A stretch of 64,000 bases of DNA from Achromobacter pestifer (lineage in GTDB: Bacteria; Pseudomonadota; Gammaproteobacteria; Burkholderiales; Burkholderiaceae_B). A program made the translations under genes and the position numbers. Shown piece after piece: positions 42,817 to 52,761 of the stretch (the first letter of the stretch is position 1; each line of letters starts with the position of its first letter). Location: NCBI RefSeq assembly GCF_902859625.1, contig NZ_CADIJX010000002.1, positions 248,001-312,000 of the forward strand, in the 5' to 3' direction. A model generated the notes under the pieces. The model was not told the origin of the DNA, did no database searches, and saw only the letters and a program-made list of their open reading frames with translations.

Positions 42817-43602
42817 ATGCACCCGATGCTCAACATCGCCATCAAGGCGGCCCGGCGTGCCGGCACCATTATCAACCGTGCCAGCATGGATTTGGAACGA
42901 CTCAGCGTGGCTCGCAAGGGGCCGCGCGATTATGTCACGGAAGTCGATCGCGCCGCCGAGGAGTCCATCGTCGAGACACTGCATGCCGCTTACCCGGACC
43001 ATGCCGTGCTGGGCGAGGAATTCGGGCTGCAAGGTCCCGACCAGGCTGAATTCCAGTGGATCATCGATCCCTTGGACGGCACCACGAACTTCATTCACGG
43101 CCTGCCCAACTACGCCGTGTCGATCGCGCTGACGCAGCGCGGCCAGGTCACGCAGGCGGTCATCTATGACCCGTCGCGCAATGAACTGTTCACGGCCAGC
43201 CGTGGCAGCGGCACCTTCCTGAACGACCGCCGCGTGCGCGTCTCGGGCCGTACCCGCTTCCACGAGGCCCTGCTGGGCGCTCACTGGCCCAGCGCCGGTG
43301 ATCCCGAGCAAGGTTCGCAGCGCTTTCGCCAGATGGCGGAAAACGCCACGGGCGTGCGCCGCCTGGGCGCCACCGTGCTGGACCTGGCCTACGTGGCCTG
43401 CGGTCGCCTGGACGGCTTCTGCGGCGTGGGCCTGAAGCCCTGGGACTTGGCGGCCGGCAGCCTGATGGTGCTGGAAGCTGGCGGCCTGATCGCCGACTTC
43501 GACGGCGAACAAGGCTGGATGGACAGCGGCAACGTGCTGGCTGCCAGCCCGAAGATCTTCACGCAAATGCTGACGTCGCTGAACCCGCCGTCGGCCGCCT
43601 GA
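42817..43602 (+). CDS. suhB: inositol-1-monophosphatase SuhB
   Basis: 261-residue metal-dependent phosphatase. Metal ligands are in Glu67-Glu68 (LGEEFG), Asp84 and Asp87 (IIDPLDGTTNF), and the last aspartate in KPWDLAAG (about 208-215). SuhB also acts in rRNA transcription antitermination with Nus factors in E. coli. The ATG at 42817 fits the conserved N-terminus (MHPMLNIAIKAARRAG). A strong terminator lies 26 bases downstream. Confidence 0.95.
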   Translation: MHPMLNIAIKAARRAGTIINRASMDLERLSVARKGPRDYVTEVDRAAEESIVETLHAAYPDHAVLGEEFGLQGPDQAEFQWIIDPLDGTTNFIHGLPNYAVSIALTQRGQVTQAVIYDPSRNELFTASRGSGTFLNDRRVRVSGRTRFHEALLGAHWPSAGDPEQGSQRFRQMAENATGVRRLGATVLDLAYVACGRLDGFCGVGLKPWDLAAGSLMVLEAGGLIADFDGEQGWMDSGNVLAASPKIFTQMLTSLNPPSAA

Positions 43603-43627
43603 CGCTGGACGGATCCGTCTTGCAAGT

Positions 43628-43657
43628 AAAAACCGGCCCATTGGCCGGTTTTTTTTA
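43628..43657. terminator. bidirectional terminator between suhB and nosX
   Basis: AAAAACCGGCC (43628-43638) pairs with GGCCGGTTTTT (43643-43653) around CATT, with a T-run to the right and an A-run to the left. Confidence 0.92.
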
Positions 43658-43703
43658 TGGCGTCGTCCCGGAGGCTACCGGGTGGACCTGGGTATGACGC
43701 CAG

Positions 43704-44699
43704 TTATGCGGGCGCTCCCTGGCGGACCAGTTGGCCGTCCGGAAGGACGAACCAGGCGCGCAATCCCTGTTCCTGCACAATCCGCGCGGTGGCTTGCAGC
43801 GGCATGTGGGAAAAGGCCGTGGAAAGCGCATCCGCCGTGGTGGCGTCGGAGGCCCTGACGGACACGCTGCGGTAGCGCGGCTGCGCGCTGCCTGTGTGCG
43901 GATCGAACAAGTGCGTATGCCGCCCCGCGGCATCGATAGCCGTGCCGTAGCCGCCAGAGGTGGCCAGCGCCTGGTTTCTGATGGGCACCCCGGTCAGAAT
44001 TCGTTCGGGGGCCAGCGGGTCCGCCAGTCCGACCCGCCATTCGCTTGGCGATGCGCGTGTGTCCAGCCCGCGTATCTCACCCATGTCCACCAGCGCGCGT
44101 TCCAATCCGCCTTGCCTGAGCAGGTCCGTGATGCGGTCGGTGATATAGCCCTGCGCGATGCCGTTCAGCGTAATGCCCATCCCGGGTTTGATCAGCTGGA
44201 TGCGCCGGCTATCCAGCATCACGTCCAGGTACGACACGCGCGATAGCGCCTGCGCGATGTCCGCGGCAGCGGGGCCATCGGCAAGCGCGCCCGCTTGCGC
44301 GAAGTACCCGGCATACAACCGCCATAACGGCTGCACGGTGGGGTCGAACGCCCCGTCCGTCAATTGGCTGCATCGGCGGCTTTCGCTAAGCAGGCGCAGT
44401 AGGTCGGCGGGCGGTTCGTTCAGGAATCCCTGACGGTTCAATCGAGAGAGGGCGCTGTCGTCCCGGTACAGGCTGAACACGGTTTCCAGCCGGTGCAGCT
44501 CTTGCAGCGACTGCGTGATCAGGCGCCGCGCCGCGTCTGGATCGGGATGATAGATGCGCAGCTCCGCGTCGGCGCCCAGTGCGACGCCTTGCCAGGTGAT
44601 CGGGGCGATGGCGGCCGCGGCGCGGCGCATCGGAAGGGAGGCAAGCATCAGCGAGGAGGCAGCGGCGATGCCGATGAAACGGCGGCGGGTGGGATTCAT
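43704..44699 (-). CDS. nosX: FAD:protein FMN transferase, NosX-type (ApbE family)
   Basis: 331 residues with a Tat signal (MNPTRRRFIGIAAASSLMLASLPMRRAAA). The ApbE fold covers about 45-320, with ELHRLETVFSLYRDDSALSRLNRQG (about 80-104) and GFLLNGIAQGY-like GMGITLNGIAQGYITDRI (about 176-193). The DATTADALSTAF segment binds the Mg2+ and FAD. It attaches FMN covalently to the NosR periplasmic domain, as known for NosX. Last gene of the nos operon; it begins 36 bases after nosL. The ATG at 44699 starts the Tat signal. Confidence 0.9.
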   Translation of the reverse strand: MNPTRRRFIGIAAASSLMLASLPMRRAAAAIAPITWQGVALGADAELRIYHPDPDAARRLITQSLQELHRLETVFSLYRDDSALSRLNRQGFLNEPPADLLRLLSESRRCSQLTDGAFDPTVQPLWRLYAGYFAQAGALADGPAAADIAQALSRVSYLDVMLDSRRIQLIKPGMGITLNGIAQGYITDRITDLLRQGGLERALVDMGEIRGLDTRASPSEWRVGLADPLAPERILTGVPIRNQALATSGGYGTAIDAAGRHTHLFDPHTGSAQPRYRSVSVRASDATTADALSTAFSHMPLQATARIVQEQGLRAWFVLPDGQLVRQGAPA

Positions 44700-44735
44700 G
44701 GCGTGAGAGCTCAAGGGGCGTGGGCGCGGCGGCAT

Positions 44736-45236
44736 CTATTGCGCGAAGACGTACGGTTCCGGCATGTCGGCGAAGGTGACGACCCGTCCGCCGTGGGCCT
44801 GGGCGAACGCATCGGCGCTGGCGCGTTGGGAAAACGGCATGGCGTCTTCCGCACCCATGCCGCCGATGAAGCGGCCTTCGATGACATAGAAGGCCTGGCG
44901 CGCGTCGATCCAGGCGCTGGGATCCGGCGCGCTGTCCGGGCCGGACGCCGCCATGTCGTTGACGTAGATGGCAGCGATGGCTTTCGGTTCCTCGGGCAGC
45001 AACGTGTAGGCGAAGACCTGTTTGATCGACGAGAACCATACCGGGTCCGGACGTCCCTGGATGAAGATCTGTCCTTTGGGGCCCGCATGGTCGGCCAGCG
45101 CCATGCCGCAGTAATGGCCGACCGATTGCTGCGTGACGGATTGCGGCGGGGGCGGGGGAGTTGACCCTCGGTTGTCGCCGCAAGCGGTGATGGCGATGAG
45201 GGCGGCCAGACTCAAGGAAAGCGCAAGGCGTCTCAT
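44736..45236 (-). CDS. nosL: nitrous oxide reductase accessory lipoprotein NosL
   Basis: 166-residue copper-binding lipoprotein. Signal MRRLALSLSLAALIAITACGD with lipobox ITAC, then a Pro-rich linker (PPPPPQ). The NosL core follows: Cys and Met of HYCGMALADHAGPKGQIF (about 40-57) are the copper ligands, with IYVNDMAASGPD and EDAMPFSQRASADAFAQAHGG. It delivers Cu(I) to apo-NosZ. The start overlaps the nosY stop (ATGA type). Confidence 0.93.
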   Translation of the reverse strand: MRRLALSLSLAALIAITACGDNRGSTPPPPPQSVTQQSVGHYCGMALADHAGPKGQIFIQGRPDPVWFSSIKQVFAYTLLPEEPKAIAAIYVNDMAASGPDSAPDPSAWIDARQAFYVIEGRFIGGMGAEDAMPFSQRASADAFAQAHGGRVVTFADMPEPYVFAQ

Positions 45237-46063
45237 AGCGGCTTTCTCCCGAAAGCGCCCGATGCCAGCACGAAGGGAATGGCGATCCACAGCAGTTGCG
45301 CCGCTACCAGGACGGACATGGGCAGGCTGGCTTGGTCGCTGACACCGGTCATGCCTGCGTACTGCGAGATATTTTCAAAGCCAGTGAGGTTCAACAGGCG
45401 GTACACGTCCGACGGGTTGAGCAACAGCAGCGCGTTAAGCAGGCCGGGGCTGACGTGACGGCCTTGGTCCGCCGCCAGCACGCCCAGCAGCGCCATGTCG
45501 TAGATCACCACGAAAAACAGCCATACGCCGACGGCGATGCCCGCTGCGGTTGCGCGTTCGCGCACCAGCGTGCTGATCAGGTAACCCATGGCCAGGAAAC
45601 TGGCGCCCAGCAGCACGCTTGCGCCAATCAGCAGCGCAAACGGTTGCCAGGCGCTTGCGTCCAGGCCGCCGTAGGCCCATTGCAGCGCCAAGCCTGCGGA
45701 ACCATAGCCTGCGCCGGTCGCCAGCGCCAGGATGGCCAGGTGGCCGACGAACTTGCCCACGATCACCTGCCCGCGCGACACCGGGTAGCTCAGCAGCAGG
45801 GCCATGGTGCCGCGGTCTATCTCGCCGACCACGGCATCGTAGGCCAGCAGCATCGCGATGAGCGGAACCAGGAAGATCGACAGGCTCGACAGGCTGACCA
45901 CGGTGACGGCCAGCGGATCGGCTTTGACCGTGCCCGTGGGGGAGCTGCCCAGCAGACCCAGCGCCAGGGCCAGCGCGGCCAGGAGCAGGGCGGTGGCCAA
46001 TACCCAGCGGTTGCGCAGACCGTCGCGTATTTCCTTGCCGATGATGGTGAGTACCGCGTTCAT
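45233..46063 (-). CDS. nosY: nitrous oxide reductase maturation ABC permease NosY
   Basis: 276-residue permease with six membrane helices (e.g. WVLATALLLAALALALGLL, VVSLSSLSIFLVPLIAMLLAY, FALLIGASVLLGASFLAMGY, VWLFFVVIYDMALLGVLA). It pairs with NosF in an ABC complex that works with NosD in building the CuZ centre of NosZ. Starts with MNAVLTIIGKEIRDGLRNRW, the normal NosY N-terminus. Overlaps nosF by four bases. Confidence 0.93.
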   Translation of the reverse strand: MNAVLTIIGKEIRDGLRNRWVLATALLLAALALALGLLGSSPTGTVKADPLAVTVVSLSSLSIFLVPLIAMLLAYDAVVGEIDRGTMALLLSYPVSRGQVIVGKFVGHLAILALATGAGYGSAGLALQWAYGGLDASAWQPFALLIGASVLLGASFLAMGYLISTLVRERATAAGIAVGVWLFFVVIYDMALLGVLAADQGRHVSPGLLNALLLLNPSDVYRLLNLTGFENISQYAGMTGVSDQASLPMSVLVAAQLLWIAIPFVLASGAFGRKPL

Positions 46064-46968
46064 ACGTCTTCCCGTTCAAGCAGGTGTGCATAGATGTCGT
46101 CCATGCCGGGTACCTGAATGTCCAGGTCGGCGATGGGTTGGGAGATCGCGCCGATGCCGCGTATCGCGTCGATCTTGTCGCGTTCCAGACAAGCCAATTC
46201 ATAGCGTCCGGCGTCGATCCGGCGCCAGGCTTGCGGCAGCGGTGCGCTGGCTTCGGGGCTCTCTTCCAACGTCAGGCGGATGCGAATGGGCAGACCGGTC
46301 GAGCGGCGCAGCGCGGACAGCGCGCCGTCGGCGATCTTCTTGCCGGCTTTCATCACCACGATGCGATCGGCGTGCCCTGCCAGTTCGGACAAGGCGTGCG
46401 TGCTGAGCAGGATGGTGGCGCCTGCTGTCCGCAGTTCATGCACGATCTCGTAGAACATCAGGCGAGACGCCGGATCCAGCCCGGTGGTGGGTTCGTCAAA
46501 CAGCAGGACACGGGGTTGGCCAAGCAGCGCCTGCGCCAAGGCCAGACGCTGGCGCATGCCCTTGGAATAGTCTCCCACGCGCCGGTGGGCGGCGCCCGCA
46601 ATGCCAACTTTCTCAAGCAGCGCGGCGTTGCCGGAGATGGGTTGACGCTTGAGCCTGGCGTAGAACGCAAGCGTTTCTGCGCCGGTCATGGACGGATGCA
46701 GCGCAACCGTCTCGGGCAGATAACCGATCTTGCCGCGCAGGCGCGCGGCAGCGGCGCCATGAGCGTCATGCCCGAATAGCGCGACACGGCCGCGGGTAGG
46801 GCGGATCAGGCCCAGGATCAGCTTGATCAAGGTGCTTTTTCCCGCGCCGTTGTGCCCGGCCAGCGCCACGCACTCGCCCTCGTGCAATTGCAGGTCCAGG
46901 CCTTCTATGGCCTGCTGCGAACCATAGTGCTTGCTGACGTTGGACAGCGTCACAAGTTCGGTATTCAT
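46060..46968 (-). CDS. nosF: ABC ATP-binding protein NosF
   Basis: 302-residue ATPase. Walker A GHNGAGKST (38-46), signature in YSKGMRQRLALAQALLGQP, Walker B VLLFDEPTTGLDP, H-loop LSTHALSE. The C-terminal extension (about 215-302) is longer than in simple ATPases and is typical of NosF. It energises NosY/NosD in copper-sulfur cluster assembly of NosZ. It overlaps both nosD and nosY by four bases. Confidence 0.94.
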   Translation of the reverse strand: MNTELVTLSNVSKHYGSQQAIEGLDLQLHEGECVALAGHNGAGKSTLIKLILGLIRPTRGRVALFGHDAHGAAAARLRGKIGYLPETVALHPSMTGAETLAFYARLKRQPISGNAALLEKVGIAGAAHRRVGDYSKGMRQRLALAQALLGQPRVLLFDEPTTGLDPASRLMFYEIVHELRTAGATILLSTHALSELAGHADRIVVMKAGKKIADGALSALRRSTGLPIRIRLTLEESPEASAPLPQAWRRIDAGRYELACLERDKIDAIRGIGAISQPIADLDIQVPGMDDIYAHLLEREDV

Positions 46969-48260
46969 GGTGTTTCCTTCAAGCGGGTCGACGGCGGCGG
47001 CGGATTCATCAGCGGCGCGCTATCGATGACGCCACCGGGCAGCAGGGCGGGAAACTGCGACTGCGCCCAGCGCACGATGGAGATCGACGGGCTGTTGAGC
47101 AAGATGCGGGCAGCCGGTGCGCGCCATAGCAATTGGTCCACGACATCATTGGGCCGATAAGCGGTGTCGGCGATACCGTCGCCATTCAGGTCGAAGGCGG
47201 TGTTGTCGCTCCAGAAGTTGCCGCGCCCGTCGACGGACCAGTCCAGCGTGCGCGTGCCCACGTACTTGACCTGGTTCTTGTTGTTGATGAATGCGTTGCC
47301 CGATATCTGGTTGCCTTCGGATCCTGCGGTGAAATGCACGCCGATGTCGCAATTGGCAAAGCGGTTGTCCAGGAAGGCGTTCTTGTTGGCGTTGTAGATG
47401 AACACGCATTTGCCGGCATGGTCGACCGTATTGCCGGTGATTTGCGACTGGTTGGCATAGTTCAGCATCAGGCCCTGCTCAAGGCTGTCGACCGCCACGT
47501 TGTCTTTGATCACCAACCGGTGCGAATACATGATCGCGTAGGCGATGTCGGTGCCTGTTGCGACATTGCGGCTCACTTCACTGTCGTTGGTGTACATGTA
47601 GTGGATCGCATAGCGCAGGTCGTGAAACCGATTGCCGCTGAACGTGTTCAGCTTGCTGGTGTTCACGAAAATGCCATCGCGTCCCGCGGAGATGTCGTTG
47701 TCCAGGATGCGCGTGCCTGGCGTGTTCCAGAGCGTGACGCCGTTACCCCGTTCGGCTACGCGGAGCTCGCGGTTGCCCACGATGCGGTTGGCCCGGACGG
47801 TCGCGTCCAAGGGGCCCCATACGTGGACGCCAACCAGGTTGTCCAGGATGTCGTTTTGCTCGATCACGGCGCGATGCGCCGTGCGGTCCAGGAAGATGCC
47901 TGCATCCATGTCGGACAGGCTCAACCCGGACAAGGTGATCGTCAGGTTGCGCACGGACACGCCGGCGGCCTTGACCCACAGCGTGCGTCCCTGGCGGGTT
48001 CCCCGGATGATGGCGGAGCGGTCCACTGGCCCTTCCAAGGTCAGCGGCTTGTCGATGACGATGCCGCCGGCGTAGACGCCCGGCGCCAGCGTCAGCACGT
48101 CGCCTTCCCGGGCGGCCGCGATGGCCGCCGCCAGGTCGGCGCCGGCGTCCACCTGCACCTGGGCGCCGCTGGCGGCGCTGGACAGCGCCAGCCCGAAGAC
48201 CGCCAGCGCGATGCCGGCAGCCTTCCTGGCGCCCATCGTCAACCTTGCGATGAACGTCAT
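46965..48260 (-). CDS. nosD: nitrous oxide reductase family maturation protein NosD
   Basis: 431-residue periplasmic right-handed beta-helix protein. After a Sec signal (MTFIARLTMGARKAAGIALAVFGLALSSAASG) come many beta-coil repeats (LEQGLMLNYANQSQITGNTVDH, NKNAFLDNRFANCDIGVHF, SEGNQISGNAFINNKNQ), which belong to the NosD/CASH family. It acts with NosFY in delivering sulfur for the CuZ site of NosZ. The ATG at 48260 is chosen for the signal peptide; it lies 5 bases after the nosZ stop. Confidence 0.93.
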   Translation of the reverse strand: MTFIARLTMGARKAAGIALAVFGLALSSAASGAQVQVDAGADLAAAIAAAREGDVLTLAPGVYAGGIVIDKPLTLEGPVDRSAIIRGTRQGRTLWVKAAGVSVRNLTITLSGLSLSDMDAGIFLDRTAHRAVIEQNDILDNLVGVHVWGPLDATVRANRIVGNRELRVAERGNGVTLWNTPGTRILDNDISAGRDGIFVNTSKLNTFSGNRFHDLRYAIHYMYTNDSEVSRNVATGTDIAYAIMYSHRLVIKDNVAVDSLEQGLMLNYANQSQITGNTVDHAGKCVFIYNANKNAFLDNRFANCDIGVHFTAGSEGNQISGNAFINNKNQVKYVGTRTLDWSVDGRGNFWSDNTAFDLNGDGIADTAYRPNDVVDQLLWRAPAARILLNSPSISIVRWAQSQFPALLPGGVIDSAPLMNPPPPSTRLKETP

Positions 48261-48265
48261 GGACA

Positions 48266-50182
48266 CTACGCGGTCTTCTTGGGATGAACGACCATCTGGC
48301 CCGACATCTCCATGTGCAGCGCGTGGCAGAACCATTGGCAGTAGTACCAATGCACGCCCGGCCGGTCTGCGGTGAAGGTCACCGACGCCGTGGCCTGAGG
48401 CCCGATCTCCATGGCAATGCCGTGGCCTTCAAGCGTGAATCCATGGGTCAGGTCTTCGATCACCTCCATGTTCGTCACCACCACGGTGACCTCGTCGCCC
48501 TGGTTGACCTCGAACCGCTTGACGCTGAACATGGGGGCAACCGCCATCATGTACACGCGCACCTTGTTGCCGTCGCGTACGACCTTGGCGGCGTCGTCCA
48601 GCGCGACGCCGTCCTTCTTGGCCATCTGGCGGGCTTCCTCCCACATGGGATCGTCGCGTTTCCAGACGCTGACGGGATGGATCTTGGAGCGGTGCACCAG
48701 GCACATGTCATGCGGCTCCGCGAAACTTGGGCCGTCATGCACCAGTTTCATTTCGTCGCCGGAAATATCGATGAGCTGATCGTTTTCCGGCTTGAGCGGC
48801 CCGACGTTCAGGAAGCGGTCCTTGGAGAACTTGTTCAGCGAGACCAGCCATTTGCCGTCCGCTTCCTTCGTCTCTCCCATGGTGGAGTGGTTGTGGCCGG
48901 GCTGATAGTGCACGTCCAGCTTCTGGATGATCGGATCGACCTTTTCGCCCTTGAAGGCGCGCTTGGCCTTATCGATGTTCCACTTGACCATCTGGCTGTC
49001 GATGAACAGCGTGGTGTAGGCGTTGCCGCGGCCGTCGAAGGCCGTATGCAGGGGGCCCAGGCCCAACTGCGGCTCGGCCACGACGCAATCGCGCGGCTTG
49101 ATCTTGTCGTCGAACAAGTCGTCCAGCGTGCGCACGTCCAGCACCGTCACGGTCGGCGACAGCTTGCCATTGAGCACCAGGTGGATGCCGTCGGGTGCGG
49201 CATTGCAGCCGTGCGGCGAATTGGGCACGGGGATGTAGCGGGTGTATTTGGAACCATGGCGCCCGTCGATCACCGGCACGCCGCCCATCGTCTTGAAGTC
49301 GCCTTTCTTGACGGCTTCCTCGATGCGCTTGATGTTGAACACCACCACCCAGTCTTGCTCGTTGGCCGAGGCTTCCTCCACCGTGACGCCCTTCTCCGAG
49401 TTGTAGCAGGTGGAGAAGGAGTACTTGCCTTGATAGTCCGCGTCGCCATTGTCCAGGTTGCCGTCAACCAGTACTTGCCAGGCGACCTTCATGGTGTCGC
49501 CGTCAAGCGCGGTATAGATGGCGAAGAAATTCTTCTTGGGATCGTCGACGATCTTGCCATCGTTGGGCAGCGGAATGATGTGTTCGCCGTTGGCGAATAC
49601 GTAACCGGTGCGCGGGTAGCGCTGGGGGCGCAGGCCGTGCACGCCGGATACGTTCGGCAGTTCGGTGATCTTGTCCGTCTTCATGACATCCAGGCGGATG
49701 CGCGCGACGCGGTTGTTCGCCTTGTCGTTGATGAAGAGGTAACGCCCGTCATAGGTGCGGTCGGTGAACGACAGGTGGGGATGGTGTGCATCGCCGTTCA
49801 GGAATACGCCGCCCTTGTCCTTCAGGTACTCGCGCGTTTCGGGCGTGAGGCCGTCGGTGAGGATCTTGCGGCTTTCGTTCGTACGGCCCCAGCCGGTGGC
49901 GCTGCAATGGTTGAAGACGGGGATGCGGAGCAGTTCACGCATGGACGGCAGGCCCAGTACGCGCACCTCGCCCGATTGGCCGCTGGAGTTGAAGGCATAG
50001 TATTCGTCGAGGTCACCCGGTGCGACGTGGCCCAGGACTTCGCCGCCGCTGGCTTTCGCCTCCTTGCCGTGGGCGGTGGAAAGCTGCGCGCCTCCGACCA
50101 GGCCGGCGGCTCCGGTGATGGCGGCGGTTCCCAGGAAGCTGCGGCGGGTCAGGCCGGCTTTGTCGGGGTTCTTGTCGGACAT
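48266..50182 (-). CDS. nosZ: TAT-dependent nitrous oxide reductase NosZ (clade I)
   Basis: Reduces N2O to N2, the last step of denitrification, in the periplasm. 638 residues with the Tat signal [24 protein letters not shown]. The beta-propeller domain (about 60-500) holds the CuZ histidines, including [10 protein letters not shown]. The C-terminal cupredoxin domain carries the CuA site [12 protein letters not shown], preceded by WYY. The Tat signal and length mark clade I. AAGGAG ribosome-binding site. The gene lies 53 bases downstream of nosR. Confidence 0.97.
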   Translation of the reverse strand: MSDKNPDKAGLTRRSFLGTAAITGAAGLVGGAQLSTAHGKEAKASGGEVLGHVAPGDLDEYYAFNSSGQSGEVRVLGLPSMRELLRIPVFNHCSATGWGRTNESRKILTDGLTPETREYLKDKGGVFLNGDAHHPHLSFTDRTYDGRYLFINDKANNRVARIRLDVMKTDKITELPNVSGVHGLRPQRYPRTGYVFANGEHIIPLPNDGKIVDDPKKNFFAIYTALDGDTMKVAWQVLVDGNLDNGDADYQGKYSFSTCYNSEKGVTVEEASANEQDWVVVFNIKRIEEAVKKGDFKTMGGVPVIDGRHGSKYTRYIPVPNSPHGCNAAPDGIHLVLNGKLSPTVTVLDVRTLDDLFDDKIKPRDCVVAEPQLGLGPLHTAFDGRGNAYTTLFIDSQMVKWNIDKAKRAFKGEKVDPIIQKLDVHYQPGHNHSTMGETKEADGKWLVSLNKFSKDRFLNVGPLKPENDQLIDISGDEMKLVHDGPSFAEPHDMCLVHRSKIHPVSVWKRDDPMWEEARQMAKKDGVALDDAAKVVRDGNKVRVYMMAVAPMFSVKRFEVNQGDEVTVVVTNMEVIEDLTHGFTLEGHGIAMEIGPQATASVTFTADRPGVHWYYCQWFCHALHMEMSGQMVVHPKKTA

Positions 50183-50235
50183 GGATAACTCCTTGAGAGG
50201 GACGGCGTTTGGCGCCGCAGTGCGAAAATTCAGTT

Positions 50236-52503
50236 TCATGATTCGGATGGCTCGGGGCTGGCGGGGACGTTCGGGTTCGGCTTGCGATGCATGACGATCT
50301 CTTGTTCGACCGGTTCCGCGTCCGGCGCGCGCCGACGTTCGCGCTTGTTCCTTTTCTGGATCAGGTGCGGGCATTTCTGCTCGTGGTGATAGAGCATCTG
50401 GCAATGCAGGCACTGAATGCACTCGTTCGGATTGATTTCGCCGGTGGGTTCAATCGCTTGCACCGGGCATTCGTGATTGCAGCGTTGACAGGGATTGCCG
50501 CATTCGCGATAGCGGCGCAGCCAGTTGAAGATCCGCAGGCGCGCGGGAATGGCCAGCGCGGCTCCCAGCGGACAGAGGTAGCGGCAGAAAAAGCGCTCTA
50601 CGAACAGGCCGGCGACAAGCAGCGCCACCGCGAACGCCACGAAGGGCCAGTAGCGCATGAAGCGCAGGATGATCGCCGTCTTGAAGGGCTCGATCTCGGC
50701 CAGTTGCTCGGCCACCGCCAGGTCATACAGCGAGAAGCCAAACAGCAGCAGGAAAATCACATACTTCAAGGTCGACAGGCGCTGGTTCACGCCGTGGCGG
50801 ATGGTGATCTGGCGCACGCCCAGCCGCTTGGCGATGCGGTTGGTCAATTCCTGCAAGGCGCCGAACGGACACAACCAGCCGCAGAATGCGCCGCGGTTCC
50901 AGAAGACCATCGAGATCGCAGTGGCGCACCACAGGATGAACACCAGCGGATCCATCAGGAAGTACTCCCAGCGGAAATCGCTGCGCAGCGCTGAAAAGAA
51001 CGTCAGCACATTGACGATGGACAGTTGCGCTTGGCCATACCAGCCGATCCAGAACAGGGCGAACGCCAGGAATGCCAGTCGCAGGCGGTCATGCAGAAGA
51101 GGGCGGCTGGTCAGTTGGTCCTGGAAGAAGAAAATGCCGACCAGCACGATCAACGCCACCGTCAGGATGGCCACTTGGCCGAGCTTGCCCCGCCAGATCT
51201 GCTTCCACAGGGCAGGAGCGGCGCCTTCGTCGGCCGCCGCTTCCGTCGTCACGGGCGTGGCGGCGGAGGCTTGCTGCGTGACCGTGGCTTGCGGGCGGGT
51301 CCGGGTGTAGGCCGCAGGCAGTTCATAAGGCAGGTCGAAGGTCACGAAGGCCTTGTCCGACACGCTCAGCACGCGCTGCACCATTAATTGCAGGCGCCAG
51401 GGCTTCACGGGGTCCAGCGACGTGTCTTCGGGCACCACGAACAGGGCGACTTCCTTCAGCGACGGCGCGCCCTGCGCCTCGATGTCGGCCAGCCGCTGAT
51501 GGTTGCGATCACGGAAGCGGAAGCTGTCTTCGTCCTGGATGATCTCGATGCGGTCGAAGATGCCGCCGCGCACATAGCCCGAGCCCTTGAACGAATAGGC
51601 GCCGTTGCCCGCCACCAAGATCGCCTGCTGTCCGGGCTTGAGCCGGTCTTTCAGGCGTTGCCATTCGGTGTCGCCGAGCAGGCTTCGTCCAATGGCGGGC
51701 ACGCTGACCAGCGCCACGTACAGGTCGATGAAAGTGTCGTCTTGCGCGCTTGCCTGGCCATGCCCGGCGGCGTCTTGCCGGCCGGATTGGCGGAACGCCA
51801 GGTCTACGTCCGCGGGCGTCAGGCGCAGGTTCTTGACGGCACCAGTCTCGATCAACGCCGGCCAGGCCAAGACGGCATCGCGCGTATCGTCCACCTCCCG
51901 TGCGGGAGGGGCGGCCGCCGCGGCGTGTCGCGTCGCGGGTGCCTTGTCGATGGCATAGGCGCGGGCCACGGCGATGGCCGATCGTGTGATGCTGTCGCCG
52001 ATGACCATGAGGGTGACCGTGGCGCCGCTGACGATGTCCACGGGCGGCGGTGCGCCATGGCGGGGCGGGGAGTCCACGAAATTCAGGCCGACGTAGCCGC
52101 GGATGAAATGATCCACCTTCGACTGCGGGATGCCGATCAGGACGATGGGCTCGTGATGCTCGACGAGCTTTGCCCCGACGATGCGGCCGTCGTCCGCCAG
52201 GCCGACCAGCACGTCGATGGGTTTGCTGGAGTAGCCGCGGGTGTTGACCACATCGGAGGTAAGGTAGATTCGCCCCAGCGGACGGTCGCCGGCATACGCG
52301 CGGGCACTCATCGGCTTGCCCTCGGGCGGGCCGATGCGGTCGGCGCCGGGGAAGATCTCGGCAATCGGCGCGGCCGCCAGGTAATCGGGAAGCCGCTGCG
52401 CCTGAGCGGCGTGTCCGAGCATTGCGGCGCAGAACAGCCATGCGATGCAGAGGGCCCGGATGAAGGGGGTGGATCCGTGACGTACCGCCGAACTGCCGCG
52501 CAT
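50236..52503 (-). CDS. nosR: nitrous oxide reductase regulator/electron donor NosR
   Basis: 755-residue flavo-iron-sulfur membrane protein needed for nosZ expression and for electron transfer to NosZ. A signal-type N-terminus (about 15-38) precedes the periplasmic FMN-binding domain, with SGAT near residues 159-162 of [17 protein letters not shown], the expected site of covalent FMN. Membrane helices follow with the Cys motifs CGWLCPFGA and CRYLCPLGA, then a cytoplasmic ferredoxin-like end with CxxCxxCxxxCP-type clusters ([21 protein letters not shown]). Start at ATG 52503. Its upstream region holds a FNR-type box and a palindrome. Confidence 0.95.
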   Translation of the reverse strand: MRGSSAVRHGSTPFIRALCIAWLFCAAMLGHAAQAQRLPDYLAAAPIAEIFPGADRIGPPEGKPMSARAYAGDRPLGRIYLTSDVVNTRGYSSKPIDVLVGLADDGRIVGAKLVEHHEPIVLIGIPQSKVDHFIRGYVGLNFVDSPPRHGAPPPVDIVSGATVTLMVIGDSITRSAIAVARAYAIDKAPATRHAAAAAPPAREVDDTRDAVLAWPALIETGAVKNLRLTPADVDLAFRQSGRQDAAGHGQASAQDDTFIDLYVALVSVPAIGRSLLGDTEWQRLKDRLKPGQQAILVAGNGAYSFKGSGYVRGGIFDRIEIIQDEDSFRFRDRNHQRLADIEAQGAPSLKEVALFVVPEDTSLDPVKPWRLQLMVQRVLSVSDKAFVTFDLPYELPAAYTRTRPQATVTQQASAATPVTTEAAADEGAAPALWKQIWRGKLGQVAILTVALIVLVGIFFFQDQLTSRPLLHDRLRLAFLAFALFWIGWYGQAQLSIVNVLTFFSALRSDFRWEYFLMDPLVFILWCATAISMVFWNRGAFCGWLCPFGALQELTNRIAKRLGVRQITIRHGVNQRLSTLKYVIFLLLFGFSLYDLAVAEQLAEIEPFKTAIILRFMRYWPFVAFAVALLVAGLFVERFFCRYLCPLGAALAIPARLRIFNWLRRYRECGNPCQRCNHECPVQAIEPTGEINPNECIQCLHCQMLYHHEQKCPHLIQKRNKRERRRAPDAEPVEQEIVMHRKPNPNVPASPEPSES

Positions 52504-52602
52504 GCTCTCGCTCTTATTGGTTCTGTTTATTTGCAGCCATCCTACGAACGTGCCGCGCGAGCCACGTTGCGGTTTGTCAAACGGAGCAGTGACATCAGTA
52601 AT

Positions 52603-52623
52603 ACCCCTATTGACCATAGGGGT
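52603..52623. promoter_or_regulatory. 8-bp inverted repeat in the nosR-azurin intergenic region
   Basis: ACCCCTAT (52603-52610) and ATAGGGGT (52616-52623) are exact inverted repeats with a 5-base spacer. The left arm contains TACCCCT, which fits the NarL-type heptamer. The spacing is not the usual 7-2-7. It is an operator candidate upstream of nosR. Confidence 0.45.
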
Positions 52624-52647
52624 GTACGTGGTTAAGGCCGCTTGCTA

Positions 52648-52661
52648 TTGATGCGCATCAA
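52648..52661. promoter_or_regulatory. FNR/DNR-type binding site
   Basis: TTGATGCGCATCAA is a perfect match to the FNR/Anr/Dnr consensus TTGAT-N4-ATCAA. On the azurin side a -10-like TAGACT lies at 52684-52689. That is the spacing expected for a class II site centred at -41.5, with transcription starting near 52696, 66 bases before the azurin ATG. It may also influence nosR on the other side. Confidence 0.8.
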
Positions 52662-52761
52662 CCGATGGGCGTTGAGCGGGCCCTAGACTCGGCAGAGGCG
52701 GTAGCGCTAAGGGCATGTGCCGCGGACGCGCAGACAAACCGCCTTGTCATCGGAGAGATTC

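Noticed and set aside
48284-50188. 634-residue open frame opposite nosZ
   Set aside because: Complement of the nosZ reading frame, low-complexity composition with no domain; nosZ itself has every copper motif intact.
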